Below are positions 1 to 6,432 of a stretch of DNA of 6,432 bases, piece by piece. The notes under the pieces were generated by a model. The model had not been told where the DNA came from and ran no database searches. It saw only the letters and a list, made by a program, of their open reading frames with translations. The DNA is from GCA-002727735 sp036159515 (GTDB lineage Bacteria; Bacteroidota; Bacteroidia; Flavobacteriales_D; Parvicellaceae). The stretch spans positions 1 to 6,432 of the forward strand of contig JAYYEV010000021.1 of the NCBI GenBank assembly GCA_036159515.1, in the 5' to 3' direction. The position numbers and the translations under genes are program-made. Positions within the stretch are counted from its first letter, which is position 1. Every line of letters begins with the position of its first letter.

Positions 1-341
1 ATAAACAAATTTCCTCTAATCCATTTACTTATACTTTCAATGAAACTACTTCCTTTTTTTTCCGATAAGAATCCACTATTTATACCATCACTTTTATTCT
101 TTCCAGAAAACAACTTATACATTTTATAAGGTTCCCAAGCAGGTACTTTAAGGACTTCTACTCCATCAGGTACCTCTTTAATAAGATCAAAATCTAACAC
201 TGGAAATTCCCCATTTTCTACAGTGAAAACAATGGGTTCCCATTTGAAATTCCTTAAATACTTTACAAATTTCAACCATCTCTGTACACCAGCTCCACCA
301 CTAGGTGGCCAGTAGTACGTGATAATTAAAACTCTTTTCAT
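1..341 (-). CDS. Glycosyltransferase, GT4 (group 1)-like, N-terminal part only
   Basis: This is the first 113 codons of a gene that continues beyond base 1. The translation begins MKRVLIITYYWPPSGGAGVQ and continues RWLKFVKYLRNFKWEPIVFT. That is the first beta strand, glycine-rich loop and following helix of the N-terminal Rossmann domain of a GT-B fold glycosyltransferase. The SGGAGVQRW motif is typical of the Bacteroidota proteins annotated as group 1 / GT4 glycosyltransferases. No signal peptide is visible, so a cytoplasmic or peripheral membrane enzyme acting on a nucleotide-sugar donor is expected. The C-terminal donor-binding domain with its E-x7-E signature lies outside the window, so donor and acceptor cannot be named. 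The ATG (341-339) overlaps the TGA of the upstream yfhO-like gene as ATGA, so the two are probably cotranscribed and translationally coupled. No clear Shine-Dalgarno sequence precedes the start. Confidence 0.85.
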   Translation of the reverse strand, partial: MKRVLIITYYWPPSGGAGVQRWLKFVKYLRNFKWEPIVFTVENGEFPVLDFDLIKEVPDGVEVLKVPAWEPYKMYKLFSGKNKSDGINSGFLSEKKGSSFIESISKWIRGNLF

Positions 342-3088
342 ACAGCAGGAAACTCTTTATCCAAAATTTTAAAAAGAATAAACAATAGAAATAATAAAAT
401 TATAATGGAAGAGCTTATTGTAGAAACTAGAGATGCTTGGTTGTATATGGGTAAATCAAATTTAAATTCTATTTCATTATCTCCTGATGGAATCACGAGA
501 CCTCGTAAAATATAATTGACTCTAAAATGGGGTACTTCCTTACCATTAATAAAGGCTTTCCACCCTTTATCATAAAATATTTCAGAAAAAACAGCAAGAG
601 CATCACCGCTAGAATTGGATGCATATTTCAAATAATTGGGTCGGTATTCTAATAATTTAAGTGTACCCTTGGTCAGATTCAACGATTCATCAACCAAATC
701 TTTGTATCTAACATCTATTACAGATGTATTTTTTGGATTAAAGTCAGGTTCTTCAAAAGTGGCAATTTCTTCATCAGCATTATTTACCCACTTTACATTA
801 TTTACCGTCCAAGCGTTTCCTAATGCAAATGGATTTGGAAGTACTCCAGGTTTTTCTTCCGCTTTTTGAGATGGTCTTCCAACTACTCCTGAGGCATTTA
901 AGTCCAAAATAAAATATTTTGTATGTAGCATATTGAAAAAGTGCATTTTCTGTAAAGCAGATATGTTTCCACTGTTTAATGCACTAGTTAATATGGAATA
1001 ATTGGATTGAAAATAACGGTCAATCATTTCTTGGGTTCGCTTTACCTTAACAGCAGAATAACCGCCAATTGATTTATGTAAATAAGAAGTTCGTGCCGTA
1101 TTCAGCGGGTTTCCAAGCTCTAATACCCGATAATTCGAGTTAAAGTTTAAAACTTTAAATGCTGAAATATTTGCTATTCTATTTCTATGCTTACTTCTGG
1201 AGTATTCCCCTTTATTTAACTCATTTACTTTTTGTTGAATCTTAGCTGTTAATGCTGGATTTTCCATCATTTCTAAATCTCTTATTGCAATATCTGCAGC
1301 AGTTGGGCTATGAGGGAATTTTTTCAATTCCTCATCTTGCCAAAACTTTTTACCTCTCATTCCCATTTGTTGTTCATAGGATGAATGATTCTCGTTATTG
1401 AGGTAATCTTTGCTTGTTGTCCAAAGATCACAAGTGACTATTAAGGAAATACTTCCTATAAAAATAGTCTTTGTAATCTTTTTAAATTGTAGTGCCAATA
1501 TGGAAATAAAGATGAGAATGGTAAACATTAATGATTTTATCGCACTCGACTTAAATTCATCCACTCTAAAGTCGATAAGTTGATCTACATTCTGTTGGTA
1601 CATAGGATTACTTAAAACCAGTTGACTTATAATGTTATTCTCATTTTTAGAGGTAAAAGCAAAGAACAAATCTGGCTTAAAAGAAAGTAGAAGTAAAATC
1701 AAAAAGAAAATACCACTTATACCATAAAATACTTTTTTCTTGGAGTAAGATTTTTTTAATACCGTATAATCACCACTAAGAGTTAAATTGTCTTTATAAA
1801 TAAACTGATATAACCATAATATACCTATTAAGGGAATAACTAGTTCTAATATGACTAGTATCATGGTAACAGATCTAAACTTAGCATAACCCGGAAAATA
1901 AGACGCAAATAATTCTGTTAATCCCATAAAATTATTACCCCATGAAAGCATAATAGCTATGATAGCAACAATAAACAAGGGCCACTTAATGGCGTCTTTT
2001 AGAAAAAACATCCCCAATATAAATAGAAAGATGACTGAAGCTCCTATGTAAACTGGTCCACTGGTAGATGGCTGATTGCCCCAATATGTACTTACGGGCC
2101 AACCTTTTTGATAGGCATCTCTAAGAAAATTAGAGAATGTAGCATTTTTAGAATCAGTCATTATATTTTCATCTAAAAGAACCAAACCTGAACCTTTACC
2201 TTTGGCTTTTGGAATCATCAAATTTATAGATTCACCTATCCCATAACTCCAATTCGTCATGTAAGAAAGATCTAATCCTCCAGTATTATTCTCATCATTT
2301 TCAATTGATGTTAGCTCAGATGGTCCTCTTTGGGAATCTTCTAAGTAATCATAAGTCATAAATAAATTACCAGAATTACATAAAACTGCCAGGATTATTC
2401 CTGCAATTAGAAGTCCACACTTCTTTAAAAATGATACCAGATTATTTGATTTAAATGAAATTATCAATTCATAAATACCTACTAACATTAGAATCATAAA
2501 TGTGTAATAAGTAATCTGAATATGGTTAGATCTTAACTCCAACGCAAGAAATAATGCAAACAAAATAGCGCCTACTATTGCTTTTCTTCTAAGGCAAAAG
2601 ATGAATGCACCCACAATCATGGGCATAAATGCCATAGCCATTACTTTGGAATTATGTCCTGCTGCTAAACTGATATAAAAAAATGAACTAAATCCAAACA
2701 TTAACGCTCCTGTAAGAGATAACCAAGGTCTAATACTCAAACAAATACATAGAATGTAAAAACCTAAAAAGTATAAAAACATGTAATTAACGGGGTGAGG
2801 TAGCCATAAGGTAATGACTTTAAATACTTGATTCATTAGATTTCCACTGTGTACAACTGAGACTTGTGTTGCAGGCATGCCTCCAAACATAGAATTTGTC
2901 CATAAAGGTTCCTCACCAAATATTTCTCGATGATCAGAAATTTCTTTTGCTACCCCTTTATGATTATTTATATCATCTTGCTTTAATGAATACCCATCGA
3001 AAGCCGGTGATAAATAAAATGCTGAAATAGATAAAAAAACAAGTATTGCTACAGCATGAGGTAGACTGCTCTTAAAATTGAAATTCAT
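338..3088 (-). CDS. YfhO-family polytopic membrane protein (putative GT-C-like glycosyltransferase)
   Basis: The 916-residue protein has about 14 predicted membrane segments. They lie roughly at residues 10-30, 100-118, 120-142, 148-165, 168-184, 190-212, 220-240, 346-364, 368-384, 405-429, 453-471, 518-535, 538-556 and 886-908. A large soluble region of about 330 residues (557-885) sits before the last helix, probably outside the cytoplasm. Family marks include an acidic QDD at 37-39 in the first external loop, GEEPLWTNSMFGGMPA at 58-73, AGHNSKVMAM at 143-152, and the C-terminal FSEIFYDKGWKAFINGKEV stretch (834-852) ending in the VIPSGDNEIEF turn. YfhO proteins are linked to envelope glycosylation (in Bacillus, decoration of lipoteichoic acid). 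A lipid-linked sugar transfer role here is inference, and the substrate is unknown. The start is the first Met after an in-frame TAA 12 nt upstream (3100-3098). The stop TGA overlaps the start of the downstream glycosyltransferase gene, which supports a shared envelope-glycan role. Confidence 0.88.
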   Translation of the reverse strand: MNFNFKSSLPHAVAILVFLSISAFYLSPAFDGYSLKQDDINNHKGVAKEISDHREIFGEEPLWTNSMFGGMPATQVSVVHSGNLMNQVFKVITLWLPHPVNYMFLYFLGFYILCICLSIRPWLSLTGALMFGFSSFFYISLAAGHNSKVMAMAFMPMIVGAFIFCLRRKAIVGAILFALFLALELRSNHIQITYYTFMILMLVGIYELIISFKSNNLVSFLKKCGLLIAGIILAVLCNSGNLFMTYDYLEDSQRGPSELTSIENDENNTGGLDLSYMTNWSYGIGESINLMIPKAKGKGSGLVLLDENIMTDSKNATFSNFLRDAYQKGWPVSTYWGNQPSTSGPVYIGASVIFLFILGMFFLKDAIKWPLFIVAIIAIMLSWGNNFMGLTELFASYFPGYAKFRSVTMILVILELVIPLIGILWLYQFIYKDNLTLSGDYTVLKKSYSKKKVFYGISGIFFLILLLLSFKPDLFFAFTSKNENNIISQLVLSNPMYQQNVDQLIDFRVDEFKSSAIKSLMFTILIFISILALQFKKITKTIFIGSISLIVTCDLWTTSKDYLNNENHSSYEQQMGMRGKKFWQDEELKKFPHSPTAADIAIRDLEMMENPALTAKIQQKVNELNKGEYSRSKHRNRIANISAFKVLNFNSNYRVLELGNPLNTARTSYLHKSIGGYSAVKVKRTQEMIDRYFQSNYSILTSALNSGNISALQKMHFFNMLHTKYFILDLNASGVVGRPSQKAEEKPGVLPNPFALGNAWTVNNVKWVNNADEEIATFEEPDFNPKNTSVIDVRYKDLVDESLNLTKGTLKLLEYRPNYLKYASNSSGDALAVFSEIFYDKGWKAFINGKEVPHFRVNYILRGLVIPSGDNEIEFKFDLPIYNQASLVSTISSSIIILLFLLFILFKILDKEFPAV

Positions 3089-3105
3089 AGAACAAATTTA
3101 ATGAT

Positions 3106-3113
3106 CAAATATA
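3106..3113 (-). promoter_or_regulatory. Possible Bacteroidota -7 element upstream of the yfhO-like gene
   Basis: Read on the minus strand, this is TATATTTG, an exact match to the Bacteroidota -7 consensus TAnnTTTG. It lies 17 nt before the ATG at 3088. No TTG or TTTG is found at the expected -33 spacing, because that region is occupied by the hairpin at 3116-3137. In sequence this AT-rich the match could be chance. If real, the leader would be very short and the yfhO-glycosyltransferase pair would have its own promoter. Confidence 0.3.
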
Positions 3114-3115
3114 GT

Positions 3116-3137
3116 AAGCGTATTGTAAAATACGCTT
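3116..3137 (-). terminator. Perfect 9-bp hairpin after carB, possible (bidirectional) terminator
   Basis: The stem AAGCGTATT pairs perfectly with AATACGCTT across a 4-nt loop (TTAC on the minus strand). It starts 17 nt after the carB stop codon and ends 27 nt before the yfhO start. The position fits a terminator separating the two genes. However, on the minus strand the bases after the stem (ACTATATT) are a poor U-tract. On the plus strand the stem is followed by TTATATTTT, a better U-tract. It may therefore act bidirectionally, act mainly against antisense transcription, or serve as an mRNA 3'-end stabiliser. The stem is seen directly; its function is inferred. Confidence 0.55.
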
Positions 3138-3154
3138 TTATATTTTAAAGAGAG

Positions 3155-5971
3155 TTACTTACTTAAGTAAAGATTTCTTTCAGAGTATACTTTCCTGAAA
3201 AAAGGATCTTTTAAATCCTTGATGAATTGTATTGCTTCTCCTGTTGATTTCATTTCAGGGCCTAACTCTTTGTTTACATTGGGGAATTTTTCGAATGAAA
3301 AAACTGGTATTTTGATTGCATAACCATTCTTAACAGGTGAGAAATCAAAATCCTTTATTTTCTTTTCTCCAAGCATTACCTTGGTGGCATAATTAACATA
3401 AGGCTCCTGAAATGCTTTGGCAATAAAAGGGACTGTTCTAGAGGCTCTTGGATTTGCTTCTATTACATATACCTTATCATCTTTTACTGCAAATTGAATA
3501 TTGATTAAACCTATTGTATTCAGTGCTTTAGCAATGATTTTAGTATGTTCTTCTATTTGCTGAATTATAAAATCTCCTAAATTATAAGGTGGGAGAACTG
3601 CGTAAGAATCACCTGAATGAATCCCTGCAGGTTCAATGTGTTGCATTATGCCTATGATCTTTACTTCATCTCCATCACAAATTGCATCTGCTTCTGCTTC
3701 AATAGCTCCATCTAAAAAATGATCTAATAATATTTTGTTATCTGGCATATCTCTAAGAATGTCAACTACATGATGTTCTAGATCTTCTTCATTGATGACA
3801 ATTTTCATTTTTTGACCTCCAAGCACATAACTTGGTCTAACCAGTAAAGGAAAACCTAAATCTTTTGAAAGCTCAATGGCTTGCTCAGCTGATTCAACTA
3901 CTCCAAATTTGGGATATGGAATGGCGTTTTCTTTAAGTAATGTGGAAAAACTACCTCTGTCTTCTGCTAAATCTAAAGACTCATAAGAAGTTCCTATTAC
4001 TTTAATTCCATAACGGTGTAACTTTTCGGCTAATTTAAGTGCGGTTTGACCCCCAAGTTGTACAATAACACCTTCTGGTTTTTCATGCAATATGATATCG
4101 TAGATGTGTTCCCAAAATACTGGCTCAAAATATAATTTGTCTGCCGTATCAAAATCTGTAGAAACGGTTTCAGGATTACAATTGATCATGATTGTCTCAT
4201 AACCACATTCCTTGGCGGCTAACACACCGTGTACACAACAATAATCAAATTCGATACCTTGTCCTATTCTGTTTGGACCTGAACCCAAGACAACAATCTT
4301 TTTATTGTTAGTTACTATGGATTCATTTTCATCTTCAAAAGTAGAATAGAAATAAGGGGTCTTAGCTCTAAACTCTGCTGCACAGGTGTCCACTAATTTA
4401 TATACTCGATTTATGCCTAATTCGTTTCTTTTATGAAAAACCTCACTTTCCACACATTTTAGCAAATGACCCAATTGGCGATCTGCATAACCCTTTTGTT
4501 TAGCTTCAAAGAGTAGTTCTTTTGGTATATCAGAAATTGTGAATTTGCCTATCCTCTTTTCTAAATCAATAAGGTCTTTAATTTGTCTTAAGAACCAATC
4601 GTCAATTCTAGTTTTCTCTTTAATTTTCTTAAACGGAATACCCAATTTTATGGCATCATAAATATGGAATAGCCTATTCCAACTTGGGTTTTCTAAACTC
4701 TTAAGTATAGCATCTTGATTCGTAAGCTCTCTACCATCTGCTCCAAGCCCATTTCTGTTAATTTCAAGTGACTGACAAGCTTTTTGTAAAGCTTCCTGAA
4801 AAGACCTTCCAATCCCCATTACTTCTCCAACTGACTTCATTTGAAGACCCAGTTGTCGATCAGAACCTTTAAATTTATTGAAATTCCATCTTGGTATTTT
4901 TACTATTACATAATCAAGGGTAGGTTCAAAAAAAGCAGATGTGGATTTCGTAATCTGATTATCTAACTCATCTAACGTGTAACCAATAGCTAATTTGGCA
5001 GCAATTTTAGCAATGGGATAGCCTGTTGCCTTGGATGCTAGTGCAGATGATCTACTAACTCTAGGGTTTATTTCAATGGCAATTATATCTTCATTTTCAT
5101 CGTCACTTACCGCAAACTGAACATTACAACCTCCAGCAAAATCACCGATTTTACGCATCATTTTGATGGCCATATCTCTCATTTTTTGATATGTTTTATC
5201 GCTTAACGTCATGGCTGGTGCAACTGTAATGGAATCTCCAGTGTGAATCCCCATTGGATCCATATTTTCAATAGAACAAATTATAGTGACATTGTCATTT
5301 TTATCTCTTAGTAATTCTAATTCAAATTCTTTCCAACCTAGCACTGCTTTATCAATCATAACTTCATGTATGGGTGAAGCATGTAATCCTCTTGTAAGTA
5401 GCGTTTCAAACTCTTCTTCTGTATGAACAAAGGAAGCACCAGAACCACCTAAAGTATAAGAAGGGCGAATACATAATGGGAATCCAAATTTTTGTGCTAA
5501 TTCTTTACCTTGTAGAAAAGACTTAGCAGTAGATTGTGGAGCCATAGGAATATCAATCGTCTCCATCAAATCTCTAAACTCCTGTCTATTTTCTGTAATT
5601 TCTATGGCATCAATATCAACACCAATAATTTCTACATTATAATCATCCCAAATACCAAGTTCACTGCATTTTATACATAAATTCAATGCGGTTTGACCAC
5701 CCATTGTAGGAAGAACAGCATCAATATTATGCTTTTCTAGAATTTGTTGGATAGAGTCGGGATTAAGTGGTAGTAAATACACATTATCCGCTACAACTTT
5801 GTCGGTCATTATGGTAGCAGGATTCGAATTTATTAGGGTAACTTCTATTCCTTCTTCTCTTAAGGATCTTGAAGCTTGAGATCCAGAATAATCAAACTCA
5901 CAGGCTTGGCCAATTACAATAGGACCGGAACCTATTATAAGCACTGATTTTATGGAGTCATTTTTGGGCAT
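3155..5971 (-). CDS. carB: Carbamoyl-phosphate synthase large subunit, lacking the C-terminal MGS-like domain
   Basis: CarB makes carbamoyl phosphate from bicarbonate, two ATP and ammonia channelled from the CarA glutaminase. The product feeds pyrimidine and arginine synthesis in the cytoplasm. The internal duplication is clear. The first half has GSGPIVIGQACEFDYSG (14-30), GGQTAL (91-96), RPSYTLGGSGAS (169-180), GIHTGDS (241-247) and EINPRVSR (300-307). The second half repeats these as GSGPNRIGQGIEFDY (563-577), GGQTAL (640-645), RPSYVLGG (712-719), GIHSGDS (783-789) and EANPRASR (838-845). The oligomerisation region lies between, at about 400-550. The ATP-grasp arginines, glutamates and asparagines expected for catalysis are in place in both halves (R169/E300/N302; R712/E838/N840). 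At 938 residues it is about 135 shorter than E. coli CarB (1073) and stops after GPEMKSTGEA near YLSK, exactly where the UMP/IMP/ornithine-binding domain would begin. carA is not adjacent. The gene lies directly downstream of an rRNA operon. The start is the ATG giving the canonical N-terminus; no Shine-Dalgarno sequence is visible. Confidence 0.97.
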   Translation of the reverse strand: MPKNDSIKSVLIIGSGPIVIGQACEFDYSGSQASRSLREEGIEVTLINSNPATIMTDKVVADNVYLLPLNPDSIQQILEKHNIDAVLPTMGGQTALNLCIKCSELGIWDDYNVEIIGVDIDAIEITENRQEFRDLMETIDIPMAPQSTAKSFLQGKELAQKFGFPLCIRPSYTLGGSGASFVHTEEEFETLLTRGLHASPIHEVMIDKAVLGWKEFELELLRDKNDNVTIICSIENMDPMGIHTGDSITVAPAMTLSDKTYQKMRDMAIKMMRKIGDFAGGCNVQFAVSDDENEDIIAIEINPRVSRSSALASKATGYPIAKIAAKLAIGYTLDELDNQITKSTSAFFEPTLDYVIVKIPRWNFNKFKGSDRQLGLQMKSVGEVMGIGRSFQEALQKACQSLEINRNGLGADGRELTNQDAILKSLENPSWNRLFHIYDAIKLGIPFKKIKEKTRIDDWFLRQIKDLIDLEKRIGKFTISDIPKELLFEAKQKGYADRQLGHLLKCVESEVFHKRNELGINRVYKLVDTCAAEFRAKTPYFYSTFEDENESIVTNNKKIVVLGSGPNRIGQGIEFDYCCVHGVLAAKECGYETIMINCNPETVSTDFDTADKLYFEPVFWEHIYDIILHEKPEGVIVQLGGQTALKLAEKLHRYGIKVIGTSYESLDLAEDRGSFSTLLKENAIPYPKFGVVESAEQAIELSKDLGFPLLVRPSYVLGGQKMKIVINEEDLEHHVVDILRDMPDNKILLDHFLDGAIEAEADAICDGDEVKIIGIMQHIEPAGIHSGDSYAVLPPYNLGDFIIQQIEEHTKIIAKALNTIGLINIQFAVKDDKVYVIEANPRASRTVPFIAKAFQEPYVNYATKVMLGEKKIKDFDFSPVKNGYAIKIPVFSFEKFPNVNKELGPEMKSTGEAIQFIKDLKDPFFRKVYSERNLYLSK

Positions 5972-5987
5972 AGATAGAATTTGTGAA

Positions 5988-6021
5988 CGAAAATAAATAA
6001 ATAGCTATGAAATGATTCAAA
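5988..6021 (-). promoter_or_regulatory. Weak candidate carB promoter in the rrn-carB gap
   Basis: On the minus strand, TATTTTCG (5995-5988) differs at one base from the Bacteroidota -7 consensus TAnnTTTG. A TTTG (6021-6018) lies 22 bp upstream of it, slightly more than the usual 19-21 bp from the -33 box. The elements sit between the rRNA terminator and the carB ATG (5971), where a promoter is needed if the terminator is efficient. The AT-rich context makes chance matches likely. Confidence 0.3.
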
Positions 6022-6037
6022 TTGTTAAAAAAAAGGC

Positions 6038-6066
6038 AAAAAAAAACCTCCCGAATGGGAGGTTTT
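6038..6066 (-). terminator. Intrinsic terminator of the rRNA operon
   Basis: Read on the minus strand, AAAACCTCCC pairs with GGGAGGTTTT across the loop ATTC. That is a 10-bp stem with a six-pair G+C-rich core at 6047-6052/6057-6062. The T-run on the 3' side is nine long: four bases pair in the stem and five remain as the U-tract. It is followed by GCC and a second run of eight T (6034-6027). The stem begins only about 6 nt after the 3' end of the 5S RNA, as expected for the end of an rRNA transcript. Confidence 0.9.
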
Positions 6067-6072
6067 AAAAAA

Positions 6073-6180
6073 TGGCAACGACATACTCTTCCAGGTATCA
6101 CCCTAGTACCATCTGCGCAAATAGGCTTAACTTCTCTGTTCGGTATGGGAAGAGGTGGACCCTATTGCAATAGTCACCGT
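6073..6180 (-). rRNA. rrf: 5S ribosomal RNA
   Basis: The minus strand carries the highly conserved 5S core CCGAACAGAGAAGTTAAGCC (6143-6124), preceded by TCCACCTCTTCCCAT and followed by GCAGATGGTACTAGGG with the helix GGTA...TACC. The ends were placed by terminal helix I: GGTGAC (6178-6173) pairs with GTTGCC (6079-6074), with G-U pairs. The resulting length of about 108 nt is normal for the phylum. The boundaries may be off by a few bases. It is a component of the large ribosomal subunit. The 60-bp spacer from the 23S gene (6240-6181) is AT-rich and contains no tRNA. It shows only a short AACGT...AACGTT repeat near the 5S end and no clear processing stem. Confidence 0.96.
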
Positions 6181-6240
6181 AACGTTAAATACGTTTAGTA
6201 TTTCAAAAAAACAATAATCAATAGTACACAACAAACTGTT

Positions 6241-6432
6241 AGGATTAAAAGCTTACAGGTAATTAGTACTACTCGGCTTTGCCATCACTGACTTTACACC
6301 TGTAGCCTATCAACGTCATCGTCTTTAACGACCTTTAAAAGAGATCTCATCTTGAGATGTGTTTCGCGCTTAGATGCTTTCAGCGCTTATCACGTCCGAA
6401 CATAGCTACCCTGCGATGCAGCTAGCGCCACA
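6241..6432 (-). rRNA. rrl: 23S ribosomal RNA, 3' end (partial)
   Basis: This is the last ~190 nt of 23S rRNA (domain VI), and the gene continues past the right edge. Conserved stretches on the minus strand are GGGTAGCTATGTTCGGA, GCTGAAAGCATCTAAGC (6384-6368), GTTGATAGGC ending at 6305, and GAGTAGTACTAAT (6274-6262). The last is the counterpart of the E. coli CCGGTACTAATGAACCG region. The segment begins just downstream of where the sarcin-ricin loop would lie, so that loop is not in view. The 3' end is placed near TAAGCTTTTAATCCT by analogy with the E. coli end and is uncertain by several bases, because the 5' partner strand of helix 1 lies outside the window. Confidence 0.95.

Noticed and set aside
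636..869. Plus-strand open frame of 77 codons
   Set aside because: It lies wholly antisense to the well-supported yfhO-like gene, has no recognisable domain or upstream signal, and is what chance gives opposite an AT-rich gene.
1839..1859. Two ACTAGT palindromes spaced 15 bp apart
   Set aside because: They fall inside codons for a membrane helix of the yfhO-like gene, are short, and have no further flanking symmetry; chance is sufficient.
3089..3154. Possible frameshift or premature stop explaining the short CarB
   Set aside because: The C-terminus ends at a natural domain edge, and the 66 bp after the stop cannot hold the missing ~135 residues before the next gene begins.
6181..6240. tRNA or other small RNA in the 23S-5S spacer
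   Set aside because: Sixty AT-rich bases are too short for a tRNA and show no cloverleaf arms or T-loop motif.
1..6432. Mobile element, CRISPR, toxin-antitoxin or defence system
   Set aside because: No transposase or integrase motifs, terminal inverted repeats, spaced direct repeats or small unexplained gene pairs were seen; the genes are housekeeping or envelope functions and leave no gap above 100 bp.

Overview
The window looks like a chromosomal segment from a low-GC member of the Bacteroidota, most likely a Cytophagales- or Flavobacteriia-type organism. Four things suggest this: the AT-rich coding sequence, the lack of clear Shine-Dalgarno sequences before the starts, a CarB that stops before the allosteric domain, and a YfhO protein and glycosyltransferase whose motifs (GEEPLWTNSMFGGMPA; SGGAGVQRWLKFVKYL) are familiar from that phylum. 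The phylum call is inference from protein and rRNA style; no database search was run.

Everything is on the minus strand, so the order of transcription runs from high to low coordinates. The window opens (6432 to about 6241) with the last ~190 nt of 23S rRNA. A 60-bp AT-rich spacer without a tRNA follows, then 5S rRNA (about 6180-6073) and a strong intrinsic terminator (6066-6038) that closes the rRNA operon. A short gap (6037-5972) holds a weak promoter-like sequence. Next comes carB (5971-3155), the large subunit of carbamoyl-phosphate synthase, complete but without the C-terminal MGS-like regulatory domain. A 66-bp gap holds a perfect 9-bp hairpin and a possible -7 element. It is followed by a 916-codon YfhO-family polytopic membrane protein (3088-338) and, overlapping it by 4 bp (ATGA), the first 113 codons of a GT4-type glycosyltransferase that runs off the window edge at base 1.

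Two functional blocks are visible. The first is core housekeeping: the rRNA operon end and carB, which supplies carbamoyl phosphate for pyrimidine and arginine synthesis. carA is not adjacent. The second is an envelope-glycosylation pair: a multi-spanning GT-C-like YfhO protein probably translationally coupled to a cytoplasmic GT4 enzyme. No mobile element, CRISPR array, toxin-antitoxin pair or defence locus is seen. No intergenic stretch exceeds 100 bp. I found no convincing undescribed system here; the best second-look items are the truncated CarB architecture, the hairpin in the carB-yfhO gap, and the yfhO-glycosyltransferase coupling.
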